Source: Ctenosaura bakeri
Lineage: Eukaryota; Chordata; Lepidosauria; Squamata; Iguanidae
DNA length: 64,000 nt
NCBI GenBank assembly: GCA_948474755.1
Contig: CAOLHI010000483.1
Location: forward strand, 558,001-622,000
Direction: 5' to 3'
The translations under genes and the position numbers were made by a program. Positions within the stretch are counted from its first letter, which is position 1. Each line of letters starts with the position of its first letter. Of this stretch, positions 10,623-22,320 are shown in pieces. The notes under the pieces were generated by a model, which made no database searches, was not told where the DNA came from, and was given only the letters and a program-made list of their open reading frames with translations.

Positions 10623-11919
10623 TTTAAACAGTATTAGATCCAGTCACAGATGAATGTCTGATCTAATTTGGTCCTTGCTGAGATAGTAGATGTTTTCCAC
10701 TGCTGTACTATTTCAGACTGTAGGTGAGAGAACAAGAACATGGAATTAATGCTTTCTCTCTTATGAATACAGAAGCATAAATGTGAAGGAGAAGCCTAAG
10801 CTACAACTCTGCTCTCTGGCATCTAACTTACTTTGTAGAGGAAATGTTTTTGCATGGAAGAATATTGTTATGTGAATTGCCAACTAGACTCTGGTATTGT
10901 ACACTTTACAGATGTGGGTTTACCACCAACACTGAGAATTCAGCCAGGTTTGGATTGTTTGGGGCCATCCTCCCTTGCACAGCCCCACACTAATCTTTCA
11001 ATACCATCTAGACAAAAATGCATTATTTGTTAATAAATAGTTTATACTTTGTAATTTACAAATAAAAATACCATATCTAGGGTTGCCAGATGAAGACTGT
11101 CCCAGGCCCTGAAATTTCAGAACCCAAATTTAAGAATAGGAATGACCTCTTTTGATGTTATAAAAGGTGGGCCCTGGTGGTGCCATTAAACATGGCACAT
11201 TATGCACCATCCCCAGCTGCACAAAGTATGTTGTTTATATATATTTTTTTAAAAAACCCTAGTCTAACAAATGAGGAAATATACAAACATACACATTTCA
11301 AGGCAGCATTTTCCCCCTGAGATTCCTTCCCCCTAAGGATTGGAGAAGAGCGGCCAGGCCCTGAAACCCGATAATCCTACTCAGATCTCACCTAACCTGG
11401 ATGCTGCTCTTGCTGAGGAGATAGAAGAAATTGTTATTTGCTTCTGCACACCCAATTTTGGCAATAATTGTCAACACAGAGGGTGTGTTTAAATGGGAAG
11501 ATCCTTGAAGATCTTAATCTAACCAGTTTTTGACCAGCAAGAGGCTGTCAGGAGCAGGGGGCTATTACTGGGCTCTACAAAAGAGGAACCCACAAGGAAC
11601 TTAGGACTTTCTTCAGTCTCCTGTCTTTTACTTTCCACTGGAAAAGGGCATAATGGCCAGTCAGAATGACAAGGCAGGATCAGGTTCAGTTAGGTCTCTT
11701 TGTTTGCCCTGGAAATGGGGAACTCCAGTCCTTACTTAAGTAGTGAGAGCTTTACCTGGGCCACAATTTGGAAAACATACTTTTTTATAACTCCCAGGAT
11801 CCCCTAGCTAACATTGTCAAAATCTTTGGCTATATCCCTTGCAGGGAGGCCTCCTTGGCCAGTGGGATGTAGTTATACATTCTGAAGTGCAGATGTCATT
11901 ATGACATTACATGTTGTGG
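10623..11919. other. intergenic
   Basis: A weak dispersed-repeat signature (GGTTGCCAGATGAAGACTGT followed by CCCAGGCCCTG) lies at about 11085-11170, with similar words at 15540-15620. A piece of the 'actcccaggatcc' repeat type is at about 11790. Nothing coding was recognised. Confidence 0.45.
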
Positions 11920-12106
11920 TGGTGTTCCCTCAAGTTGTTTCTGACTTATGATGACCCTAAGATGAACCTGTCACAGGGTTTTCTGCAGCTTATAGTGTGT
12001 GATGTGCCCATGGTCACACAGCAGCTTTCCATGGCCGAGTGGGGAATCAAACCCTGGTCTCTAGGGTTGTAGTGCAGTGCTCAAACCACTATACCACACT
12101 GGCTCT
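11920..12106 (-). mobile_element. tRNA-derived SINE
   Basis: Read on the minus strand, the head contains GTATAGTGGTTTGAGCACTG (box A-like) and CCAGGGTTTGATTCCC (box B). The far end has the CATAAGTCAGAAACAACTTG tail. It is the same family as 4206-4445, in the opposite orientation, with part of the body deleted. Confidence 0.8.
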
Positions 12107-13924
12107 CACAACCAGGATAGCTCATAACAATATGATGTTCCTATGAAAACCTATTTTCCCTTCAGCTGGTGTGAAGATTTAATTAGAGGCAACACATGAG
12201 CCTGAAAAAGTAGCAGATGATAAGACATTGTCCTTGTTGATCTAGGTATCCCAGTGCTCAGAGTCCTACATCCACTTTATCCCATCCCTGAGATGGCTGC
12301 TGAGTGGTATAGCCCTGGGTCAGCATAGCAGTTCTCATTGGAGAACCCGCATTGTGTAGGAAAGCCATTCTAAGAAGCAACTCAGCCGTGAAGTTCCCTA
12401 GCTCAGGAGTGTAACCTTCTCTACCTTGTAGCATGGTGGATCGGAGTTGAGTTCTTTGTCCAAAGCTTGGAACAGTTATTTGTTTTGGCTGCAACTTGCA
12501 GAACCCCTCATCAGCCATGCTGGTTGGCAGTTGTGTGACGAGAGAAATAAAAACTTTTCTAGACTTCTTCTCAGACCATCCTCTGTTCAGTGGGAAGGCA
12601 AGATAAAATGGTAGCAAACTAATGATTGTTTCTTAAGAGTATAGGTGTTTTTAGTGGCCAGCTCCAGGGCTCAGCCCATTTCCTTTCCTGGGATTAATTA
12701 ACATAGACTAGGTTCGGTCCTTTGCCTTTTCTTGGATCAATTAAACACCAGCAAAGCCATTGATGAAAGGGCTGTGAGATCACCAAGTAAACATGTTACT
12801 AAACTAACAGGATGTCTATTTGCAGCTGTGGCATTTCTATGCAACACCATCAAGACCATTGTAGTTTCTGAGATTCAAAAGGTTTAGTTTTATTGCTCAT
12901 GGGGTGGAGGAGGCAAAGGAGGGCTGCTCATGTTAAATCAACTGCTGGGCTCTTCGTTTCCTCCCCCTTCTTTTTTAAAAATCGCCTTTAAATATGATCT
13001 GGGGATTATAATTGCATGCTGTCTGTGTGAAGCTTTTATATACACCTGTTTGTGGGAGAAAATATCAAAGTTAATGTCTTAGAGAGGAGGAAATTATACT
13101 TTAAAATGTGCCATTGTGAGGAATCGACTCCCTCGTGTCTTTGAGTCCGTTCTTTGTTTCTCATTAGGAGCATCTCCGTCCTCTCTCTTCCCTGGCAAGC
13201 CTGTCTCTTGTTTTCAGCGGCTGGTTGCCTTGAAGATGCTTTTGATCCTGTATTCATTAAAACTTGATCCTGCTGTTTCCCAACAGCCTTAATGGTGTGT
13301 GAAATTATTTCCCCCTTCTCATAGACACTGCTAATTTAGCAGGCATCCACAGGGCTGGGGAGCATACCCCAAAAATGCCCCCACAGAAATATTGTCAAAA
13401 GCCTCTCCAAATTATTCAGACCAGCTCTCCTGCCATAGAAGAGAAATTAATCTTCAGTGTCTTCTTGCTGCTTTCTGCAAAGAAGCAGGGAACTGACTTG
13501 AAGCAGTCTAAAATGCTTTTATTGGTGTGCTCCCCCCGCTCCAATTTTGTCCCCATCTGCAGGTAGGCAGAGAGAGATAATTGGCCAAAGGGCATGGTGG
13601 TTGAAGAAGAAGTAGGTGATCTATCTAGTGTGACAAGTGGCAAGAAGCATTGGAGGGGGGAACCAAAACTAGCACCACAAACAAAGACAAGGAGAAAGTA
13701 TGCCTTCATGGAAGGAGAGACAATGAATGGAAGCAAACATTGCACGCCGGAGACAGCTGTCAGTTTGCTGATGCCAGGAAAAGAGACAGAAAATAAACAT
13801 GGTCATAAAACCAGCATTTTTTAAAGCCAAGCTTACAAGGACTGATTGAGGAGTACACAGCAGTTGGCATGGCTGAACTTCATCTACGTTATTCAGTAAA
13901 ATGGATTGAGACATATTCTTCAGC
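12107..13924. other. intergenic, unique-looking block; candidate regulatory DNA
   Basis: Between about 12630 and 13340 I see no repeat family. There are several homeodomain-like and related cores: GGGATTAATTAACAT near 12690, GATCAATTAAAC near 12735, GGGATTATAATTGCATGC near 13003 and the small palindrome GCTAATTTAGC near 13330. The open frames at 13036-13257, 13375-13566 and 13416-13745 overlap in different frames and strands and match nothing I know. Conservation cannot be judged from one sequence. Confidence 0.4.
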
Positions 13925-14070
13925 AGGGGTGGGCCCCTTCAAACCTTCTAGAAGTGTTGGGCTGCAGCTTCCATGTCTGCCTTTCATTGGATATGCGGGT
14001 GGGAGCTGATAAGGAGGTGCAGCCCAACATCATCTGAAAGTCTTCAAGTTGCCTACTCCATTGTCCAGGA
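13925..14070. mobile_element. palindromic MITE-like element
   Basis: GTTGGGCTGCAGCTTCCAT is followed about 50 bp later by its inverted counterpart GGAGGTGCAGCCCAACATC. Outer arms extend into TTCAAACCTTCTAGAAG and TCTGAAAGTCTTCAAGTTG. It belongs to the same abundant reptile family as 10128-10622. Confidence 0.65.
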
Positions 14071-14789
14071 ATAATGGCTTCTGCAAATTAGTAACTCAGT
14101 GTTACTTTTTCAGTTTTCTTTTTTGTGCATGTTTGTACACATACCCTTGCAGTTGCTTGCTTGCCTGGTCTTCAACATTTCACAGATGAAAACCAGGAGA
14201 TGTGGCCTAGCAACATAACAGTGTGGTGAAGTTGGCAAATATTAAGACAGCCTGTAACGTGGGCTGCCTTAGCAATAAAATTAACCTCTCATGCTTGGCT
14301 AGGCAGATGGACTATTAAAAGGACAACTTTATGGAAATCAGGTCCCCATTTATCAGTTACACACTACAGATGATCTCTCTACATGAGGTCCACAATCATC
14401 TTATCTAAACTTTGGAGTAACAAGACTATGAACTCAGAGTGATTTTGCTATGTACATGGTGACTGATCGCTGAACTTTGTTGTAAACAGGGATGGGGGGT
14501 GGTAATTATAATCAGTGTATGACTAAATTTTTTGAAAATATTAGTGATAATAAGTAATAAGGAAGAACACAAAATGAGATTTTGCCTGAGCCTACTGGGA
14601 AAAGCAAGATTTTTCCTTCCCTATGTGAGTTAGTTAAGTGCAAATTACTTTTGCACCTTGAACTCAGTTTGTAGCAGTTGAGGTAAGCTGAGGACAAATT
14701 TGAAAGAGGAAGGAGAAACGGGTGCATTTTAAAAGCACCTGACCAAATAGAATGGTAGAGGTTTAATCAGGACTGTTCCTGCCAAACTG
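14071..14789. other. intergenic, nothing recognised
   Basis: No repeat or coding signal that I can name. The open frame 14512-14727 on the minus strand has no recognisable domain. Confidence 0.5.
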
Positions 14790-15240
14790 TGAGAGTTGAA
14801 GTGTATGTCATCCTCTAGCCACAACCTTTCATGGAACTGGATAACTCAGTCAGGGTACCCCATGCACCAATAACTTCCCAGTTAGACCACTGTAATGTGC
14901 TGTACATAAGGCTGACTGGATCATACAGAAACCATACAAAAACTGGCTTTAAAGGAACTGTACTGGTTAACAAATACAGCTTCAATCAAAATTAAAGATG
15001 TTGGTGGCAGCCTAAAACAGTTCGAGATACCTAAAGGAGTGCTTCCCCCAGTATATAATCGCCTAAGGAGGTCTGCTGGAGGAACCTTCCCTGGTGTCCC
15101 ACCAATGGGAGCATTTCATTGTGAGGATGCATGAAAGGGCCTTCTCTTGCACCATTCTCATTGAGGAATACCTTCCCCTCAGAGGCCCAACCAATGCTGG
15201 CCTCATTTAGGATAGGATATTAACAATTTGAATTTTAAAA
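14790..15240 (+). mobile_element. L2-type LINE, 3' region
   Basis: The plus strand carries degraded L2 ORF2 sequence: a block reading approximately LDYCNVLYIRLTG, then words corresponding to LKELYWLTNTAS and, near the end, GRAFSCTILIEEYLPLRGP. Several frame breaks are present. The element is an old fragment lacking its catalytic part. Confidence 0.7.
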
Positions 15241-18200
15241 AGGATGTAAAAAAGCCAATACAGATGCTTACCAGGGTACATTTGTATGTGTGCATTTAAA
15301 AAATCTCAGATGTTAACATGCTGGCTTGAATTAAAACAGACCAGTTTGAAATCAATGGTACTCCACTGTTCAGCATCTTAACAGAGATCTCTGTACATGT
15401 CTGGTTCATTATTGCTCAAGATAACACCTCCATGTTCCCTTCTCTGGGATATTAATTTCTTAAAAGCTCAGACCCATTTTGCTTCTTCCTTCTCAATGGG
15501 TGCTGGCAATATGCTTTGAGTTGCTAGTTCAAAATCCTTCCAGACCCTGAGGCTTCCATGCTAGAACTTAGGGACTTAGGGATGACCCTTTTGATGTCAT
15601 TAAGTATTATGCATTAAGCATCAACCACAGTTGCTCACTGCTTGTCATTCAAATTCTCACAAAGAGAGAGAAGATGCCGTCCTGTGGATAGTAAAGACAG
15701 AAATCTTAGGTAAAGGGACTTATTCCTAGATCATGGTGAGATGAGTGGATTGTTCCTTCTGACTTAAAGAAACAGGATAAGGAACATTTAATCTAGCCTA
15801 CTTGCTTCCAGCTAGAAGGTGGATGCAGAGCAAAGCGGTGGGTAAGCACTTGCTCCATAATGGCAGGAAGGAAGCTAACTAAGTAAATACATAAGACTGT
15901 CTGGAGAGTGTTTGAAAGTTGCAGCAACAAGCCAATTATGGCTTATAAACTGTAGAAAGGTGCTGCTGTAATAGCTGACTAGGTCCTGAGCTCTGGCAAC
16001 TCTGCCTTGTGGGGCTTATCAACTGCTTGGCTTGCAACTGAAGCAGCCCCTCATGTCCACACATAGCCATTCCTTGGAAAACTTTCTTGGTGGCACACTG
16101 AATGCTCAGTACCTTTGCAAGCTAGACATGTGGAAGCCATTATACCACTTTAACAGCACCCAGTAACAAGAGTTCTCCATGAAACAAGACACTGCACGTT
16201 TCTGGGTATTGTTGTGAGGATGACGTCAAAACCTTGCCAGTTTTTAGGAAACTTGGACATACTGTGAGGACAGGGTTGCTTGGTTTGGTCCTATAACCAT
16301 GCACATAAGAAAATTATACTATTCTCCCTCTCACATCAGCTAGGAAAGCTCTAGCTTTTTTCAGGCTTCTAATATTCACTGTGAGGTCATGCCAGGTCTT
16401 CTTTGCTTAGTGTTCTCTCTGTGTCTCTTTTTCTTCTCTGTCCAGTTTTATTTATTAAGAAAATCAAGTTGCATTGGGGACCAGCCGAGACAGAAAGGGA
16501 TGAAAGGGAGAAGAGATGCACTGCCAAGTTCTTCCCCCGTGGACGGCTCATCTTGGTTGGCTAAGAGATAAAGCTTCATCTTTCTCAGCAGATCTATTAA
16601 GCAGTTCTTTCCTAGAGGGCCAGCAGATGCCGAAGCATCATAATCTGGTGTTTGGTTCTGTGTCTGTGTGAATAGCCTACTCATATCTCTGGAACGACTA
16701 AAAACTGACAAGGATCCTCAAGAGGGTTTCCAGCAGAGGTGCGTTTCAAAAGCAAAATAATAATAAAGAAAGAAACAAGCATAGGCAGGCAACAGTGACC
16801 CACAAAAGGAAGAGTTTGTGTTTCAGAGAGGGTGAGGAATACAGTGGGGGGTGGGTGGGAGGCATTTGTCTGAGCTGCAATTTCACCACTGAAACATCTC
16901 AGGCTATCTGATGGGGCAGGGGAGCATCTACTGCCCCAGGGCCGAGTACCATATTTCTTCCCACTGGCTAAAACTGTTTGGAGATTCTCTGCAGACCAGC
17001 TGTTGATTACGTGCAGACTGGTACTTGTCCAGGGACCACCACTTTGAGTAGCTCTGCTCTGGGCAGTAGTAGGAGCCAGAGGGCAAACCCATAGAACATT
17101 CCCCACTTTTGTTATGCCATGCAGCACCACACTCATCTGCATCCAAAGCTTTACATGGTTACTTTTTGGACTACAACTTCCACAATGTTTCAGCTTGATG
17201 GCTGGGGACCATATGAGCAGAAATATTCTGGGGGCTGTATTTAAACTGTGATATATTCTAAGGTCTGCCCGCAATCCCTAGGCATTTATATTTGGGGTGA
17301 GGCATCAAGAGAGGATATGGGCCAGCAGTGATATGGTGCCACTTGGTTAATCAGAACAGGATACTGTCTGTCCTAATAGGATAGCAATTTTATTTAAACC
17401 CATTTTCTGACTAGGAGCTATTCTGTGGTGGAATTAGGGAACATTAGATTCTTGATGTATTGGTCATACACTGATGGGGAGGGAAATCTTTAAGTGTCAA
17501 CATGGATTATTTTACTTTACTCCAAAATGTAGTAAGCCATATTTGTATACCTTCTCTTTCATTCTGCTGAGTGGGACACCTGCACATCTCCATATCAATC
17601 AATCAGTCAGTCAATCACCATTTATAGAATGGCAGATCAAGTCCCAATGGCTCCACTGGAACTGTCAAACTTGCTCGAACTAGAGCTCATGAACTTTGGT
17701 CAGGCTGTCTAGGGAATTCTGTGGAGTTGTGTCCAGGAAAGTAAGTTTTCTGCCATTAGCTCTATTCAAAGCTATGTAAATAAAATGCAAACAAAATTGT
17801 AGATCAGAGCCTAGGGCTATTTTGACATCCACTCAATGACACCAGTGATTCCTGTTAAATAACTGGTGGTTGCTATTTTATCTGCCTGTCTCTTCCCTCT
17901 TCATTACTTGGTAAACAATTCAATAATATGCTGTAGCTGAAATGAATATAGGAAGGAAAATGTATATCAAGGAAATGGTAACAAATATCCATGTATAGTT
18001 TCCCATTTTGAAAAGTACAAAAATATGACACAGTAACACTTAGAATAATAGCCATTAAAAGTATTTCAAAAAGGCTGTTTGAAAAAAGCATACTTCAGAA
18101 TCCAAAATCGGTTATCTTCTCAGTCAAACTTATTTAATTTCAGTCTTGTTATGCTGGAACCTAGCAGACTAGCTGAATTCTTGTTTAGTTCTGGGTCAGA

Positions 18201-19235
18201 AGTGCTATTTCCCAGTAGAATATTCCTTAGCTTTGAGAAATGAGGAACATTATGAAAAAGGATAAAAAAGAAAGGGCAGGAAATGCTAATAAAAAGCATT
18301 TGGGGATGTAACATAAACGCTTCTGAAGAGGGGAAATACTTTCCTTTTGTTTCTGTAATAGCAAAAGTCCTATACAGCACTGTAATTACAGTTTTAGAGT
18401 GTGATGAATTTGATCTATTGGCAGGTGACTGTTAAACCTCCCAACTAGACCTTTTAAAGTTATTTTTAGAAAGTAATTTACTGTATAACTTAGTAATTTT
18501 TACCATTACTTCCTATTTTTATAACATTTTATGTTGCCTGCTCTGTTGTTCATTACTTTTAGATCTTTTTAAATAAACTCTCTTCACAGTTTTTAAAGGC
18601 CTAAAATTTGAAAACAAATCTCTTCAAAATCACTCTCCCATAACAAGAAAAACAAATAAGAGTACATATTATCTGCTATAGAAAATTCATGAGACCGTTA
18701 GTAGTCACATTAATTTGCAGAAAGTACATCATTATATCCTTAATGACCTCATGTAAATAATCTGCAGCTTCTAAGCTTTGCTTCTAACAGCAAAATGTGT
18801 GTAACACACGCAAAAAATAGTCTTATGAGCCAAAGCTCAATCATACATCCGCTTGGCTATGGAGACAACTCTCAACCATATTCCCTTGAACAATTCTTCA
18901 GCGGAAACTATTTAACAGGTTTGTGTTGAGATGGAAACCTGCTTTCAATTGGATTCTGATACATCTAGGTGGCAAAGCTCAGGTCAGACTCATACAACAA
19001 CTTCCTGAGTTGCAAAGCACAGTTTGGTGTGGCAGTTTCTTGGCTTGCAAAGCATAGCTCAGTTCCATGCACATCTTAAAAATTTCAATTTACTCACTGG
19101 TGATAATAGCAAAAGAAGCAGCTAGCAGTTCCCCATTATAAGAAGGGCAAGGACTAAATCAATGTCAGTCAGGGACTGCAGGCAAAAGACTCCCAGATGG
19201 TAAATATCCACCTTCCAAGCAACTCTTTCTCTCTT
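15241..19235. other. intergenic, 4 kb without a gene
   Basis: Small pieces of the 'actacaacttcc' repeat type lie at about 17165-17220. Short CAATCAGTCAGTC repeats lie at 17600. The 18600-18900 stretch is AT-rich and unique-looking. A minus-strand frame of 197 codons (16681-17274) is the longest here, but it spans a repeat piece and shows no domain, so it is not called. Nothing else was recognised. Confidence 0.45.
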
Positions 19236-19410
19236 ATAGAATCATAGAAATGTAGAGTTGGAAGAGACCACAGGGCCCATCCAGTCCAACCCCCTGCCAT
19301 GCAGAAACACCCTCAAAGCACTCCTGACAGATAGCCATCAAGCCTCTGCTTAAAAACCTCCAAGGAAGGAGCCTCTACTACACTCCGAGGCAGCACATTC
19401 CACTGCCGGA
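19236..19410 (-). mobile_element. CR1-type LINE, 3' end
   Basis: On the plus strand it starts with TAGAATCATAGAAATGTAG and GTCCAACCCCCTGCCATGCA, the reverse complement of the CR1 3' UTR. It continues through AGCCTCTGCTTAAAAACCTC (the encoded VFKQRL region) and stops at GCAGCACATTCCACTGCC. Strong 5' truncation. Confidence 0.9.
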
Positions 19411-20405
19411 ATTGTGAATTGGATAATTTCAATAGGGGTAACCAGTTAAAAGAGCCAGCACAAATATTCTCTCTTCACACTTTGTTCCTCACCTGATGTC
19501 TGATGGGTTTTTATTTGTTTTTGCTTTTTTATTTGTTTTTGCTTTCATGCCTGTTCTGAAAGGAAACTTTTCCAGAATTCTGTGGAGTTCATTAAGGGGA
19601 GGAACAGAAATACCTTCCATTATGTATTTTACAGAAATCTATTGATGAGATTACAGGGAAGTCTCCCAATTTCACTTTTTCAGTATTGTTGCCCTTAAAA
19701 AAAGAATAACTCTCACTGTGCTTGGAGAGAAGAAGAAAAAAAGGATAGACCAAAGACATCAGGAAAGATTACCATAAAAGTCAACTAAAGACTGGAGAGA
19801 AATTGGAAAAGATGGGGAGCAGAGGGGGAGGAGTGAGTTTTGAACAGCCACTAAGGGAAGAGAGATCAAGGTCCCATCTGGAAGGGCGAGAGGCCAAAGG
19901 CACACAGCAGATGGAGGCTGGTAGCGACAGCTGGTGGAGACACGCTTTCATGTGTAAAGTTTGCTCCACAGAGACTTCAGTATCCTGGCTTCGAAGGCAG
20001 CTTTACGTTCCATAGCCTTTTTGCAGCAGTAAGGAAGCAGGCTGAATGAACGCAAAGAAGTAGGCCTAATGCAGCTCTTTGGGATTGCTATTTAATTAAA
20101 ATGGGACTCCTTTTTTAAGAACTATGGTGTACTATAGATCTGTGTTGGCCTCAGTAAAGGGTTGGATGGGTGACAGGCTGGATTTCGTCAGTACAGAATT
20201 TGGAAAAAGGAAAAAAAAAAAGGAAACTGGATTTTTCCAATAGTGTAGTTCACTGAGGCTGAATTCTGGCTTCCTGATCCCAGGGCCCAAAAGAATAGAA
20301 GATCCAATGTTAAACCACAGCTTGAAGGAATTATTATTTGGTACTACAACTCCCAGAATCCTTTAGCTTGAGTGGTCACTGTCATTACCACCCAGAACAT
20401 TCCCA
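19411..20405. other. intergenic
   Basis: No gene recognised. A short tandem duplication of about 20 bp (TTTTTATTTGTTTTTGCTTT type) lies near 19510-19545. An 'actacaactcccagaatcc' repeat piece lies at about 20343. Confidence 0.45.
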
Positions 20406-20612
20406 ATCTTATCAGTTTTGGAAACAAAGCATGTCAGGCCTTGTCAGTACTTGGATGGGTGGCCAATGATTACTCCAAGTCTCCAGGTACATCTAAGCAA
20501 GAGTCCTGCCTGAAAGTTTGGAAAACCATTGGCAATCAGAGTTGACAATACTGGGCTAGATGGAAGAATGGTCTAATTTAGTAGAAAACATCTTTCCGTG
20601 TTGCTAATTTTC
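20406..20612 (+). mobile_element. 5S-rRNA-derived SINE
   Basis: The head retains the 5S rRNA internal region in degraded form, including CAGTACTTGGATGGGTGGCC (5S: GTTAGTACTTGGATGGGAGACC). The tail (GACAATACTGGGCTAGATGG and ATGGTCTAATTTAGTA) differs from that of the other 5S SINEs in this window, so two tail subfamilies are present. Confidence 0.75.
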
Positions 20613-21909
20613 CAAATGCAGTATGTAACTACAGCAGACAGTGACGCACAAAGTAGAAGGATGTATTTGAGTAGAGCTGATCAAAGACTATATATGCCCT
20701 CACAACAGCATCACTTTCAGGCTGCCTACACCATCTCAGCTTACACAGGGAATTAAAACTTGACTGGAATAGAGCCACCACAATGTAGCACTTTCTCCTT
20801 CCAGTTGACTGCCTCTGCTGCTACTCCCTACTGCCTTCATTACCTGAATACTTTAAAAAAAATCATGCAGTCTTTTACACTGAACACAGAAACAGCATCC
20901 TAGATCACCCTCCCTTCCAGTTCTTTTTTTAAAAATGTAGGTTTATTGTATTATTTGCACACTGAAGAGCTCAAGCGGTCTGTGATCATAAAAAGTGCTA
21001 TCAGCTACTCTAGGCTAAAGCTAGTATGGCCAATTCTCTGTATGATCTAGTAGGTAAGGGAGGGAAGCACATAGTGAAAAAAAGTGGAAGCTTAAAATAT
21101 CAAGGCTGATCCAAAGAGTGCTCATGGTCATAAGGATCAATATATGTGATATGGTTCTTACTTCATTATTTGTAAATCTTTGCACATTCCTCTCTGCGGT
21201 TTCTCTCTGTATTCATGAGAACTGGAAATATGACCATCTTGTGATTAGATGGGGAAAATCACAACTCCACCCAGCTTCTTTCCCTTAAGCAGCTGCTTAT
21301 TTTTGTGTAATACCAGGTCAGTACAAAATTCTGATGCTTTAATCTTTCAGACCCCACCATGTCTTTTGTCCAGAGCTTACAGAAGATACTGTTTTGGACT
21401 ACAGCCTCATAATACCCCAGCCACTAGAGACACTGGTCCTTCTGAGTGGGGGCTTCTGGGAATTGTACTCTGAAAAAAAAGTAACATTGCCTTTCTTTCT
21501 GAAGTCTTCTCTTTGACTTTGTCTACAACACCACCTTTATTGTTGAGTTTTCTAAGTGAGCCTTTCAATAGGGCCTAAAAAAAGTCTTTGACAAAGAAAC
21601 TAATTTATTCCCCCTTCTCCCTCCCCACATCAATCTTCACCATCTGAAGCTTGGGCAGGAAACAGCTGTAAAAGGGAGACCAAAGATACGACATCACAGT
21701 GGTACTTACTTCAGAATAAGCATACAGAGGATGGTGCTGAAAATGGCTTCTGAAGGAAAAGGACTTCTCAACGAAATCCTTTAAACCCAATGACTCACCT
21801 AGCAGCTATACTACAATGTGAACACAGAATGCCTCTTGATAAAGAAAGATTACATAGTGCTTACTAATGACTGCCTCTCAAAAGGAACACAAGGTGAATA
21901 AAGATTTGA
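20613..21909. other. intergenic, downstream of SLC35B1
   Basis: No gene recognised. Small repeat piece at about 21440-21470 (GGGAATTGTACTCTG). Further AATAAA signals on the minus strand at 21604-21609 and 21536-21541 could serve as distal SLC35B1 polyadenylation sites. Confidence 0.45.
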
Positions 21910-22267
21910 AAACAGATCTTTCTCTCTCCTTTTATTTGTAAGGAAACATTCTTCCCATTCTGTAAAGAATTTCTCCTTCAGGCCCTCTATCAGTCCCAGC
22001 TTTGAATCCTGGTGAGGAAGAGGGGCAGCAGGTGATGAAAACATCCACCTTCTTGATTAGAATTAAAACAAAACTCTCAATTAAAAAAATCCAGTATTTT
22101 TGGAATAAAAACAAAACACTCCCCAGAGCTCAAATAAAATCCACCCAATCTCCTTCCCCAAGCACACATCCTGAGTCCATTTTGATAACAGGTGCTGGGG
22201 AGTCAGACCATAAGTTAACAGTTTGTTATGCTTGAGGTTTTCAAAAGAGCCCCCCACCAAAGTTCTC
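21910..22267 (-). other. SLC35B1: SLC35B1 3' UTR (predicted)
   Basis: This is the sequence between the SLC35B1 stop codon and the first good polyadenylation signal on the minus strand. The AATAAA at 21936-21931 is followed at a suitable distance by a GT-rich element (CTTGTGTTCCTTTTG). The exact cleavage point is inferred. Confidence 0.55.
21931..21936 (-). terminator. SLC35B1: polyadenylation signal AATAAA for SLC35B1
   Basis: This hexamer lies 332 nt past the stop codon on the minus strand and is followed by a GT-rich downstream element. It is the first canonical hexamer after the stop. Confidence 0.5.
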
Positions 22268-22320
22268 TCAGTGTGAGGTTTTCTTGGATGCCTTCCCATA
22301 TTTGGCGTCCAGTCCAAGTC
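22268..22320 (-). CDS. SLC35B1: SLC35B1 coding exon 9 and stop
   Basis: 53 nt. Acceptor TTTCCCTGCAG. Encodes [16 protein letters not shown] and a TGA at 22270-22268. The KKTSH end is the same as in human. It is too short to stand out as an open frame. Confidence 0.95.

Noticed and set aside
16681..17274. 197-codon minus-strand open frame, the longest in the window
   Set aside because: No family resemblance. It crosses a common dispersed repeat piece (near 17165-17220) and has no convincing splice or promoter context.
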